From positions 1,239,647 to 1,303,646 of the forward strand of contig QRDG01000417.1 in NCBI GenBank assembly GCA_012064385.1: a stretch of 64,000 nt of DNA, written 5' to 3'. The stretch's first letter is position 1. Every line of letters begins with the position of its first letter. This document shows positions 49,513 to 60,130 of the stretch, piece by piece. A program made the position numbers and the translations under genes. Origin of the DNA: Puccinellia tenuiflora. Its lineage: Eukaryota > Streptophyta > Magnoliopsida > Poales > Poaceae. The notes under the pieces are model-generated. The model was not told where the DNA came from. It was given only the letters and a program-made list of their open reading frames with translations, and searched no databases.

Positions 49513-51097
49513 ACAATGGAGGAGAGAGAGAGCAAAAGGTTCACCAAGAAGCTTAGAACCGTTGGGGAAGAAGGGGCACTTAAATAGGTGCCCTGTGAAA
49601 TCTGGCCGTTGGGCACAGAATCCCGCACGAGCGGAAGTACCGGCCCAAGGGGCGGTACTTCCGGTCCACCCAGAAAAACCTACCAACGGCTAGCGGGAAA
49701 ACCCGCAAGGGCGGAAGTACCGGAAAACGGACCGGTAGTTCCGGTTTTAGCGGTAGTACCGGTACTACTTCCGGTGCTACTTCCGTTAAGAGTCCAGTAC
49801 CCAACTTTCGCAAGCGGCACTGGGCTCCGGAAGAAACTCCGGAAGTTCCGGGCGGTAGTACCGCTGGGAGCACTGGTACTTCCGGTTTGGCGGAAGTTCC
49901 GGTACTACTTCCGGTGGTACTTCCGTTTGGAGTCCAGTACCCAATTTTCGTAAGGGTACTAGGCTCCGGAAGTTCCTCCGGAAGTTCCGAGCGGTAGTAC
50001 CGCCCGCGTGGCCGGTACTTCCGGTGCCTAAAAAACAGCAGAACCCTGAAACTGAATAACTTTTGCGTGGAAGCTCCGAATCGAGTGAATCCAATTTTGT
50101 TGGAAAGAGGACAACAAGAGCTTACACTACAAAAAGTTAAAATATTGAAACAAGCAAGGGAGATTGTGCAAAGGGTTAGAAAGGTGAAACCTTCCAAACG
50201 GATGAACCGGCAAAATCTCCAAAACCGAAAATGCACAAGCTTTTCATCAAGACTCCGTTTTCTATGATCTTGGGCTTGTTTTGAAGATAATCACAAGCCC
50301 TACAAGATCATGCATATACACATCATAGTCTATCATGTGAGGAGGAAAACATAAGGAGAGAGTTTGACCTCTCGTAGAAGAAACAAACCGGTAAAACCTC
50401 CAATACCAAAAACGCAAGAAGATATTCATGAGATCCGTTTTTGATGAACTAGAGCTTGGTATGGTGATGAACACAAGCTCTAAATTCTCACATGGATAAA
50501 AGCCAAATAAGAACCAATAAAGATGATTGCAAGGATGCAAAGGTTTGAGCTCTCCACGAACGATACGATCACGATACTTGGTCGAGAGCCCCTCTTGATA
50601 GAACGGCTATCTATCCTATAACCCGGTCTCTCACTAAACAACATGAGACTGGTAAAATAGAAACCCTATCAAGATCATACCTTTGCCTTGCGCAGAAATC
50701 CACTTGAGGTCGAAGAAGAAGATCTTCATCTCCTCAAGACGAACCACCTTTCTTGATCGCGCCTTGCTTGGTGAAGATTCACATGACGCTCCCCCATACA
50801 CCAAGATGGGGAAAGCACTCTTCGGCATATCTTCACTTGGACTTGAGTGTCGATCAACCCACACTTAGCCTTGATCAACACAAATCTTTTCTTCCCTTGA
50901 GCTTGACTCCAACAAATGGAGATCAAGCAAAGCACCTTGACTCCAACACATGGAGACAAGCAAGCTTGGCCTTGATCAACAAAAGATCTTGACACAAGCA
51001 AAAGGACAACCTACACATAGAGCTTAATGCAAATATTAGTCCATAGAGATTGTCATTAATTACCAAAACCATGCATGGGGGCAACCATGCACTTTCA
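49507..51097 (-). repeat. 5' LTR of the Copia-type element, truncated
   Basis: It corresponds to about 36,524-38,202 of the intact LTR. The last 1.06 kb is nearly identical to its partner, while the first 300-400 bp after the join differs strongly, with indels and many substitutions. It ends CTTTCA next to the AGGCC target repeat. Confidence 0.87.
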
Positions 51098-52271
51098 AGG
51101 CCGCCAATCCCTTGCAGCATCAAATTGACAGTGTGTGTTGCACAAGAGCTCCAAAAGATGTTTGGCCTCTTCAACTTCAGCATACCCTTGGCTCCCATGT
51201 TGTTTGATGCATTGTCAGTCACAACCTGCACCACATTTTCAGCACCCAATACATCAATTTCCTTGTCAACCAGCTCAAAGATCATCTCACTTGTGTGTGA
51301 CACATCTGATGCCTCTTTGGACTTGAGGAAGGTAACACCTTCAGCACAATGGGTCACTAGATTCATGATGCTTCTCCTCTTCTGATCAGTCCAAGCATCA
51401 GTCATCAAAGAGCAGCCATTCTTCAGCATCTCCTCCTCACGATCCTTCAGCAAACTCTTGGTTCTTGCATACTCAGCCTTCAACAAGGGCTCACGCAAAG
51501 CATACTGAGTTGGTGGCGCCAAACCAGGCCCAAATTGACCAATAGCCTCACACATCTGCTTGAACTCATCATTGTCAATTGAGTTGAATGGTATAGCTGC
51601 AAATTAAAAAGGGAAAACTGTTAGTTAGGCAGCAAACAAATGAACAATCAGCCAATGAAAGTATGAAACAAGATGCAAATGATTTCCTTACCATGTGTAT
51701 ACATCCATCTTGCAATATACTTATGTGTATCAAGTGTTCTTTCATCCCATTTGGCCTGGTTGATCTTCATTTGCTGCAACCTTGCTGCTCCTGTCAGTTT
51801 GGGGTCAATGTTGCGTGTCCACTTATCTATTGGACCAATCACATGAGGTTCTGAGCTGCCAATGCAAGTAACCTCTTCATCATCGAGTCCTTGACGAGTG
51901 GATGATGCGTTGTTGATAGAGACTGAGTTCCTCACTTCCTTCTCACGGTCAGACCTCTGTTGCTTCTTTGATGCTGTTGCTTCAAAAGCCTTGATGCAGG
52001 CTTCTCTAGCTTCGTCTGGAGCCTTCTTGCACTTGCTCACAACATTTGTGTTTGCTGCGATGTGTTGCTTCAGCCGGTAAATGCCTCCTGTGCTGATATG
52101 GTTGCAGAATTTGCATTTCACTCTCATCATATTGAGAGGGTCAGCAAGGTCTCCATAGTTCCAGCCAACATCCTCTGACTTCCTCTTGAGGGCATTTGTG
52201 TTCTCTGTTGCCGCTACCGCAGCAGCTGCAGCAGCTGCAGCAGCTGCTGCATCATCATTCTCCACCTCCAT

Positions 52272-53130
52272 CTCCTAATGGCAATAAGTAAACACTTATT
52301 AACTAAAGAAAAACACTGCAGCAGCTACCCAGCTAACAAAGAATTGAAGATCTGACTATGAACTATGAAATAATAATATGAACTGAACACATTCTGTTAA
52401 CATGCAAATCTGAACAGAACTCAGAACAATTGAACAAGTATGCATGAACTCTGATCTACTGCTAGCACTAACATGATAAATTGATAATCAAGTAATCTGA
52501 CTTGCTTTGAACTGAACTCTAAACAAGAAACATGATAATCTGAAGCTCTAAACCAACAAACATCTAAAATCCTGATCTAAAATCGCACATACAAATGTCC
52601 ACAATCTGTTCAACTTAGATCTCATGATCTCACATACAAATCAACCTCAAATCGGAGCTACTGATTACTGAACATGAACTAAGGAGTAAGAACAAGAGAA
52701 AAACAAAGAAGATTGGCAAAATTTTCACCTGGGCAGGGAGGAGTAGGACGCGACGAGGTCGGAGATGGCCGGAGGGAGGCGCGGACAGGGAGGCATGGCG
52801 TGCAGGTGCAGCTGGAGTCGAGTTGCAGACGAGGAGAGGGGAGAGCTTGAAGTGAGGCGCTCCTGCTGTGTCCCTTCCTCCGCCGCCGGCAGAAGTGAGG
52901 AGGACGAGGGTTCCCACCGCCGCCACCAAATTTCCCAATCCCCTCTCGATTCCTTTCTCCTAACCCTGGCCAGAAGGGGTCGTTTTCCCCTCCCCTTATG
53001 TATCCCTCGATTCCCATTCCCGCGCTGCTTGATTTCCCTTCCCGTCGCTGCTTCTTTTCCCGCGCGCAGGAGAAAGCTCCCGCCAGTTGCGCGCCGCGTA
53101 CGCGTTTCTCAGTTGAGCGCCGCTCTAGCG
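52272..53130 (-). other. hAT-2 5' non-coding region and promoter
   Basis: Sequence between the transposase start codon at 52,271 and the right subterminal repeats. The half next to 53,000 is GC-rich and pyrimidine-rich, as in many cereal promoters and leaders. Open frames here (for example 52,765-53,235) lack domains and are probably incidental. No clear TATA box is identified. Confidence 0.5.
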
Positions 53131-54967
53131 TACGCTCACCGTGTTAGCGATCGCCTAAGCGGTACGAAGCGCCGCTTAACGCCTAAACTACCGCTTCTGC
53201 CCCTAGCGCAGCGTTATGGGCTCGCTCAGCGCTAAAGCGCGCTAAAGCGTACGCTTAAGTCCGCTTTTTTGAACCTTGGTTCTAGGTGAACTGGCTGCCA
53301 TATGGTTATGGGACTAACTTCGGACGCGCATCGGGATTCGAGTTGAACCCGAAGTGCATCGAGGAAGAATACCTTTGGCTGTTACAGTGCCCAATGATAT
53401 GCGTGTGGGCTGTTGAGTACCACCTGCCACATCGTGTGATGACCCAGTTTGGGTTATGTCAAACTACACCGCCCAAGTATAAGGACACGAAGTACTCGCT
53501 TCATATGTGAGTAATCTTCCAATTATGTTATTACCATGGTACTATATATAATTGATGATACTAGTAATGTGTATTATTAAATGTGCAGAATGGAGCGAAA
53601 ATATCAGAAGAAGGTTAAGGATTGGGATTCATATCATTCCGATTACGTCGATAAGTGGAATGCCCGTTTGAGACAAGCGAAGGAGAATGTGGTCCACATC
53701 GAACAGCACCCGTCTTTCGACTCAGTTGCGTTCGACCGGTACCTTCAATGGTTCGTGCCACGGACTCGTGTGTCCTTATGCCCACCTGATTTTGATCCTG
53801 AAATCATGGAGGAGCACAGTAGCAGTTCTGCAGAAGATCTTATTGCAGTCGAGTACAACAAACTCGTAAGGGAGGGCCACCAAACTAAGTTCGCTCCTCT
53901 TATCAACTTTATGGTAAAATTTTATTTTCTACCTTCGTCAACATAATTGGAGTATATATGCTATATTGACATGTTTATGTTCGTAGCGCACCGAGATCGA
54001 CAACCAAGCAACTGAAGCAACCCAAGCACTTGCGCAGCCTACAACCAAGAAGGGAAACAGTGTTGTACGAGACTTCGTAAAGGTATGCTTATGGAATTCA
54101 GGGTTGGTGCATAATATGTGTTTTTTTTCTCTAACATCTCAATTTGTTAATGTCACAGCATTCGGCCACCCGGTTACGCACGTTAGCTCTTTTGCTTGGT
54201 TGTCGTGGTTCCGAGGACACCATTCAGACGGGGTCAACTTCAAGGAATGTCCGTGGCGAAGCTTCAAGCTCTAACCCAACTCGTCTCGAAGATGAGGATG
54301 ATGAGGATGATGAGGTAAGAAATCTGCCCATTTCTTCAACTTTTGCGCATACATGAGTAAAAGATCATTGGCATCATCAATACTAATAATCGTGTAGGTT
54401 CCTGATGATATGACTTTGCAGGAGTATCAATTTCAGCAGCGTGAGTTCAACTTCAGGTCCAGGAAGAAATTCACACGGTACACACCATCTCAGTGGGAGA
54501 AGAAAAAAAAGGAGGTTGATCCAGAGGCTGAGACAGAGGATGAGGAAGAGGGGGAGCCAGAGGCTGAGCCAGAAGATGAGTAGGTGTTAACACCTAGGAG
54601 GGGTGTTAGGCAACGGGTTAGGAGGGGTGTTAGGAAGGCACCCAATTCAGCTTTGAGGAGGATTCGGACCGAGGGGGCCTCATCGCCGGAGGTACCTCCT
54701 AGGAGGAGAAGGAACTAGTTGGGGCTTTATCGTAGTTGTCAGCTATCTATCTAGCTATGGGACTTGTCGTCATTTCGAGACTTGTGGTTTTATTGTCATC
54801 TATGTAATATTGTGGGACATGTTGAACTCGTAGTTGTTATGGAACTAGTTTGATGTATCCTGTTGTTTGATGTAATGTATCCTGTTGTTTGATGCATCCT
54901 GTTGTTTAATCCAAATATAATTGCCGATCCATTAATGGTTTGCAAATTGGTGGTAGCAAATTTTTAA

Positions 54968-55560
54968 AATGGTAGCGCCCCAGCCTGGGGCGCTACCCAC
55001 CTCAGTGCAGCGCCATTAGCTGGGGCGCTGCCGATGGTAGCGCCACGGGCGGGGGCGCTACCCTCCTCACGGAAACTCCACACGCCGCGGCGCTGCCCTC
55101 TGGTCCTTAGGCATTTTCAGCCTCCTCGAGCTGCACCAAGGTGCACCCTATCTGGACATGGCAGCGCCGGGCGCTACCCTCTAAATGGTAGCGCCCCAGG
55201 CGGGGGCGCTGCCCTCTGGTCCTTAGGCATTTTCAGCCTCCTCGAGCTGCACCAAGGTGCACCCTCTCTGGACATGGTAGCGCCCGACGCTACCCTCTAA
55301 ATGGTAGCGCCCCAGGCGGGGGCGCTGCCCTCTCGTCCTTAGGCATTTTCAGCCTCCTCGAGCTGCACCAAGGTTGCACCCTCTCTGGACATGGTAGCAT
55401 CAGGCGCTACCCTCTAAATGGTAGCGCCCCATGCGGGGGCGCTGCCCTCTGCACATGGTAGCGCCCCAGGAGCCGGTGCTACCCTCTACATGGTAGCGTC
55501 CCAGGCGGTGGCGCTACCCTCTCCATGGCAACTCCATTTGCTGGGGCGCTACCCTCTGCA
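54968..55560. repeat. Central palindromic array of the MULE, with a 116-bp higher-order repeat
   Basis: More than ten GGTAGCGCC...GGCGCTACC palindromes separated by CCTCT-type spacers. Between about 55,080 and 55,430 three copies of a 116-bp unit are arranged head to tail. Each unit holds GGTCCTTAGGCATTTTCAGC then CTCGAGCTGCACCAAGG. The array lies between the 3' ends of the convergent PMD and GRF genes. Confidence 0.85.
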
Positions 55561-55779
55561 GATTCAAAAATCTAACAATAAATGGACTAGTTGCTTTCAT
55601 AGGAATTAACATATATCATTACAAGAACAACAAATTCATAAAGTTCAATACATTGCAAAGTTCGCACGAAATCCACGGAATACAAGGTTCAACACACAAA
55701 TCTTTGATGGAGATGACAAATTCATGACACCTAGTTCATTAGATAGTCCACGGCATTGACGACATCAATGTTGGAGACT

Positions 55780-56390
55780 CTATTGAGTCCAACGTGGATA
55801 CTTCCCCTTACGCTTCGCCGCATCCTTCTCCGCTTCTTCCTCCTCTTGTGCCTGACGAGCCCTCTCACGCTTCCTTGCCCTCTCCTCCTCACGCTTCTTT
55901 GCCTCTTCACGATCCTTTGCCTCCTTCTCCAAATGTTCCAGGAGTAGCCGTTCTTTCCTCTTCTCTTCCCGCTTTTCATCACGCTCCTTCTCCGCTGCAC
56001 GTTCAGCTAGCTTTGCATACTGATACTCAACCTCATGCTTGTGGTAATCACTTTGCTCCGTATCTATCCACTTGTAGAAGCGGCAAAGGGGCGGTGGAGA
56101 CTGAAATAATATTGTTATTAGCATGTATGAAGAAATTTAAACCTTTATCATGTACAAAGGAGGACACATACCTTAGGACGGTCATAGGTGTTCTTTGGTT
56201 TCGGCTTGTCATGTGCATAGTTCGGACACATCCAAAATCTCCTTCCTCTTATTTCATCCCAATCCGTCGACTATTTAGAAACACAGTCATCACCACACCA
56301 ACACTTCACCGGAACCAACTCCGCCTCACCAAGTTGCTTCCCCGCATACCTCCACGTCCATGGTTTCTCCATTGGATCGGAGGACCCCAT
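55780..56390 (-). pseudogene. GRF zinc-finger / coiled-coil protein, MULE-borne
   Basis: Two minus-strand exons (56,390-56,172 and 56,100-55,780) with GT-AG borders and matching phase encode about 179 residues. The first half has the GRF-type zinc ribbon: VKCWCGDDC, then GRRFWMCPNYAHD, then PPLCRFYKWID, providing the CxC...C...C ligands. The second half is a highly charged Glu/Lys/Arg-rich helix of about 100 residues, likely a coiled coil, ending in a basic tail. GRF fingers bind nucleic acid in several DNA-processing enzymes. In plants, short GRF/coiled-coil proteins are often found near transposons. A single in-frame TAG at 56,271 interrupts the finger. The gene lies immediately downstream of the transposase on the same strand, which suggests a second element-encoded protein. 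The role in transposition is inference. Confidence 0.75.
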
Positions 56391-56487
56391 ACCTACAAAA
56401 TTTAGCACAAGATTGTTAGTACAATGAAATGAAATAATATTCGAGAAAAAAATAGATAATAATGTAATAAATTTCATTCATACCAAA

Positions 56488-59443
56488 CTAATACCGGGCT
56501 CGACCACTAGTACCACCTCTACGACCTCTTCGTCCAACATCACGAAATTGGTTAAACATTGAAACACGACGCCCGCTACCACCATATTGGCGACCACCTT
56601 GTTGGCTACCACCGTGTTGGCTACCACCTTGTTGGCTACCACCATATTGGCTACCACCTTGTTGGCTACCACCTTGTTGGTTACCAATGTGTTGGCTACC
56701 ACCTTCATTTCCCTTTTTCCTCTTCCTTCGACTACAACCTCTAGTGTTGTGTCCATCACCATTGCATCCTCCACAACGGGCGCTAGCACGGGGCTCCTGA
56801 AAATGTTGGCTGCCCCATTCTCGTAGGCCTCCAGCACCCCACGCGTCCATATCATTTCTGAAACGCTTTGTCTTCCATCTCCCCCGCGTGTTCACCTTCA
56901 AATCAAGATTGGACCAAACTTGAATTCCATGATACTCCGGCCACTGAGATTGGTCAAAGTACGGATGAAATCTACTCGCCCATGTGTGTTTTGTTGCCTC
57001 AATAGAGTATTCTGACACGCGGACGGGGCCAACTTCTTTCATCTTCACTTTTCTTATGCGTCCCGCCGTCCGCAAGTGTGAGCATGGGAGATGAAGCAAC
57101 TGAGGCCTCTGGCATGAACACTCTCCTTTTTTTAGCATGACTTTGCATGCCCGCCCTCCGTGTTGCACACCGCCTACTGTGGTACCTCCCGGCTCATTGA
57201 CTTGGTAAATCCACTCGTCGTTATCGAAACATTGAGCGGTTTGGGACTCCGACTTCCTTGACTGGTGTGACACCCATTTGTCAACTTCAGGCGGGTACTT
57301 GTACTTCTTGTTGGTGATGGTCTTTCCTGCAATCTGATCATCAGTTTCCTCGCTGTACTTCTAAAAATACACATTCAACTTGTCGAACGTATATTGAACT
57401 ATTGCGGCCACAGGCAATGCACGGACACCCTTGATCACATTGTTGAAACATTCAGCCATGTTGCTTGTCATATCACCGTACCTCCTACCCCCTTCATCAA
57501 ACGCGCGCGCCCACTTGTGGACCTGTGATTCATGTCGGTGCAAAAACTCTTGACCCCCTGCCGAAGTTGTGAGAGTGAGCAATCTGTTGTACAATCTCAC
57601 GAAATGTCGCTCGGTGAAAGCGAGGCAACAATCTTTGAGATCGTCGGACAACTCCTTACTATTACATGCCCTGTAGAAGTTTGACACAAAATGCATCATG
57701 CACCATCTATGGTGCACACGAGCATGGCCGGGAATTTCAATCTCCACCTCGTTGAGTATGCCCTGGTGGCGGTCCGAGATGACACAAATCTCTCTTTGAG
57801 CCTCAATGCACTTGGTTCGTACAAGATTCATGAACCACTCCCAGTTATCGTTGTTCTCCGCCGTAACCAAAGCAAAAGCCAAAGGATGCAAACGGTCGTT
57901 CGCATCATGAGCTATTGCAACCAAGAGTGTGCCTTTGAACTGACCAGTCAAAAATGTGCCATCCACAGAGATAACCGGCCTACAATGTTTAAACGCCATT
58001 ATGCATTGTCCAAAAGACCAAAATGCACGGTGAAATACCCGGACAAGTGCACCATTGATGATCCGGGTCTTCTTGGGTAATGGCTCCACCACCCAATACA
58101 TGCCCGGGTTAGTAGCCGCCATCGCCCCCAACAACCTAGGGAGTCGGTTATATGCTTCTTCCCAATCACCGTACAACATCTTAAATGCGTCTTGCTTAGC
58201 CTTCCATGCTTTTCCGTACTTCACCGTGTAACCGAAGAGGCCTTTCACCATATCTATGATACCATTAATGGTAAAAGTCGGGAGTGCCGATATGGTATTG
58301 GAAAGTCTATAAGCGATGAAGTCGGAGGTTAGCTGTCGGTGTTTATCCTCAACATCTTCGTCATCCACATCCCTACCATCACACATGTGTGTCGACACAC
58401 AACTTTTTATCCACCAAATAGGCCCCCCCTTTCCATGGTCTTGCACGCACAATCCACGGACACCCTTCCTCCTCACATTTAACCGTGTAACGCTTTTTTA
58501 CATCGGAGTGTACAACCTTGAACGGTCAATAATACTTAACCGCATACTCCTTAAGCCATGTCTTCAGCTCCAAGAAGCTTTCAAACTTCGCTCCTTCAAC
58601 AATCCCATACTTTATTGCATCCATATCCTTCTTCGTTGTTGGCCTTGGTCCAAGCAATTTACTTGTGCCACCATCAACCACGGCTTTATCCGCGAGACTA
58701 AGATCATGAAACAATGATGTCCGATGATCCTGGCCCACCACCTTCTTGAAAAGCTCAGCTTCTTTAGCCGTGAACCCTTCCTCATCAACATCTTCCAACG
58801 GACCATCGTCCACCGAGTACGATGCGTAACCTCGGGTATAAGGAATGTCATGGTTCATGTCCTCTAGTGTAACATATGCATCCACATCACCAACATAATT
58901 GTTATGAAGCTCAACCTCGCCCTCATCGTCTTCATACTCATCAATCTCCTCTTCTGGTGCTTCATAATGATCATTTTGAATCGGGCTTGGAGGCTGGCTA
59001 GCTTCTTGTTGGGTAATTGTTGGTTGACTCATTTCATGTTGGGTCATACGAGATGGACTCGACATTGTGTCTTGCACTTCATGGGAAGCACACCGGTTCA
59101 AATCATTGTGAACTCGAGAATCAACCTTCTTTGTAACAAATAACTCGAGAGCCTTATCTTGAGATCCCAACACCATCTCCTTGTATAGACTCCAACATGA
59201 CTCGGAGTTGACAGGCATGGTCTTCTAACGAGAGTGCATTCCAAACCCTACATTATGCCTCCCCTCCAAGTCAACTAAATCATTTGGATCCGTCCATTCC
59301 AACGCAATCCTTATTTTTTCCACAACCTCCACATAGTTAGGACTACGGTCAAACACCACCACAATCTCGTCGGGGTCATGCTCGACATTGCCTTTTAAAA
59401 AGGCTTCCTTGTCCACATGATGAACACTAACAAGCCTCTCCAT
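56488..59443 (-). pseudogene. MuDR-type MULE transposase, full length but with stops
   Basis: One long minus-strand reading region of about 985 codons. The N-terminus (59,443-59,228) looks like a PB1-type domain. An acidic linker is followed by the MuDR DNA-binding domain (GIVEGAKFESFLELKTWLKEYAV near 58,550). The MULE catalytic core has VISVDGTFLTG (Asp), CVISDRHQGIL (Asp) and SNMAECFNNVIKG (Glu). The SWIM zinc finger is CSCQRPQLLHLPCSHL, then a CCHC knuckle (CGGCNGDGHNTRGC). The C-terminus carries a repeated GGSQ-rich tract. Breaks seen: TAG at 59,225-59,227, TGA at 58,526-58,528, TAG at 57,361-57,363, and a one-base insertion in a run of G near 58,430. All catalytic residues remain, so inactivation looks fairly recent. 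Confidence 0.9.
56576..56700 (-). repeat. Coding minisatellite in the MULE transposase C-terminus
   Basis: About five to seven imperfect units of 15-30 bp built on CTTGTTGGCTACCACC encode a GGSQQ/GGSQY/GGSQH repeat. The units keep the reading frame, so length can vary without breaking the protein. Confidence 0.8.
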
Positions 59444-59999
59444 CTAAAAAATTATTATGCCAACCCAAATACGTCAAAAATGAAGATGTATTACACTAAG
59501 CTATGCATATCAAATAAATACAATAATAAGATCTAACCTACTAGTGTTAAGCTCAAAACTAGGCACTAACCATGACTAGCCACTAACCCTAAGTAAATCT
59601 AACACATTAACAAAAATGATAACCCTAACCTATAAATCACAAGAAAACACTCCATATCCATCATACACACAAGCATTGAGCAAAATAACAATTATAAACC
59701 ATACATTTAGCCTCACATCAAATTTTTAGGGTTTCCTAGATCTAGAACAAATGCCACCAAAATGCAAGATTTTAATTGGACAAAAGCATTAAGGATGGGG
59801 GAGAATACCTCTTTGCACCAAGGAGGCCGAAATCCACCAAGAAATGGAACCCAAATGGAGAGATTTGAGAGGGGATTGAGTTGGGGAAGTGAGAGAGATA
59901 GAGAGGCCAGCTCAGGCTCGGAGGAGGACACAAGTGGCTGTGGGGTCGCGTGGTGGGCGACCCACCCGCGGCCCCAGCCACTTAACCCCTTTTACATAG
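59444..59999 (-). other. MULE transposase 5' flank
   Basis: About 550 bp between the transposase start and the right subterminal palindromes. It is AT-rich near the gene and purine-rich near 59,850. This is where the transposase promoter and leader should lie; no clear core element is assigned. Confidence 0.5.
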
Positions 60000-60130
60000 G
60001 GTAGCGCCCCAGGAGCCGGCGCTGCCGTATGGAGGGTAGCGCCCCAGTCGGGGACGCTACCTAAACGGACGGCAGCGCCCCAGACGGGGGCGTTACCCTG
60101 TGGAGGGCAGCTCCTCGGTGTAAGGCGCTG
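60000..60130. repeat. Right subterminal GTAGCGCC palindromes of the MULE
   Basis: GGTAGCGCCCCAGGAGCCGG, AGCGCCCCAGTCGGGG, ACGCTACC and GGCAGCGCCCC copies lie just inside the right terminal repeat and match the left and central arrays. Confidence 0.78.

Larger units (their letters stand above)
35579..51097 (-). mobile_element. Copia-type LTR element, gag-only, inside hAT-2 transposase
   Basis: The element starts TGAAAG and ends CTTTCA, with a perfect 5-bp duplication AGGCC on both sides (35,574-35,578 and 51,098-51,102). The left LTR (35,579-38,202) is the 3' LTR, because the purine tract AAAATGGGGGAGAT abuts it on the minus strand. The right (5') LTR is truncated at about 49,507 by a join to the nested LARD-like element. 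The internal region has a Copia-type gag on the minus strand but no protease, integrase, reverse transcriptase or RNase H. About 3.4 kb of non-coding sequence stands where pol should be. It is therefore a non-autonomous element that would need enzymes from a relative. Confidence 0.9.
34075..52271 (-). pseudogene. hAT-2 transposase, open in all exons, split by a Copia insertion
   Basis: The minus-strand exons are 52,271-51,692; 51,596-51,098 continued at 35,573-34,846; 34,735-34,620; and 34,518-34,075. All have GT-AG borders and consistent phases, adding up to 789 codons including stop when the insertion and one copy of AGGCC are left out. The N-terminus has a run of 11 alanines, then a BED-like finger (VKCKFCNHISTGGIYRLKQHI). 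The catalytic region has SLMTDAWTDQ (first Asp), VVTDNASNN (second Asp) and SSCATHTVNLML, typical of the DUF659-containing plant hAT group. The C-terminal dimerisation part has WWRMYGG and SSASGCERNWS, with the likely catalytic Glu. The last exon is a long acidic tail. Apart from the 15.5-kb insertion I see no stop or frameshift, so this gene was broken by a single recent event. Confidence 0.88.
33597..53278 (-). mobile_element. hAT-2 transposon inside the PMD exon
   Basis: The ends are perfect inverted repeats CAAGGTTCAAAAAAGCG, flanked by the 8-bp duplication GTTCTAGG (33,589-33,596 and 53,279-53,286). Both subterminal regions (about 33,597-33,700 and 53,130-53,278) are packed with AAGCG/CGCTT copies and CGCTTAAGCG-like palindromes. 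The transposase gene runs on the minus strand and is complete apart from a Copia-type insertion. Without that insertion the element is about 4.2 kb. Intact ends plus an open transposase imply that this was a young, possibly autonomous copy. Confidence 0.93.
32763..54718 (+). pseudogene. Plant mobile domain (PMD) protein gene, MULE-borne
   Basis: Exon 1 is 32,763-32,828 (MELIDARYDKHHRARY), exon 2 is 32,904-33,507, and exon 3 starts at 33,580, is broken at 33,596 by hAT-2 and resumes at 53,287 to 53,506. Further exons are 53,589-53,913, 53,987-54,082, 54,159-54,314 and 54,398 onward. The PMD signature is clear: ALIDRWRPETHTFHL, TVTLQDVSMILALPIDG, WGSAALAYLYRQ, LWLLQCPMICVWAVEYHL, then an acidic tail. 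PMD proteins (MAIN/MAIL1 in Arabidopsis) act in silencing and genome stability, and PMD genes also ride on MULE and Gypsy transposons. Damage seen: a frameshift at about 33,183; apparent loss of some 60 residues between LDDVL and NWLPYGYG, with the frame out of step; and an in-frame TAG at 54,581, after which a basic tail continues to TAG at 54,716. The missing segment seems older than hAT-2, whose 8-bp duplication is intact. Confidence 0.85.

Noticed and set aside
54968..55560. A CRISPR-like or satellite array
   Set aside because: The repeats are palindromic and dense, but there are no unique spacers of constant length and the context is a plant transposon. A 116-bp higher-order unit inside a MULE explains it.
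55794..56405. A 203-codon plus-strand frame opposite the GRF gene
   Set aside because: It is the antisense of the Glu/Lys-rich coiled coil and the GRF exon. The minus-strand reading has zinc ligands, matching splice sites and a family resemblance.
56559..56826. Repetitive plus-strand proteins (ATTLLATT-type repeats)
   Set aside because: They are the opposite-strand translation of the GGSQ minisatellite in the MULE transposase.
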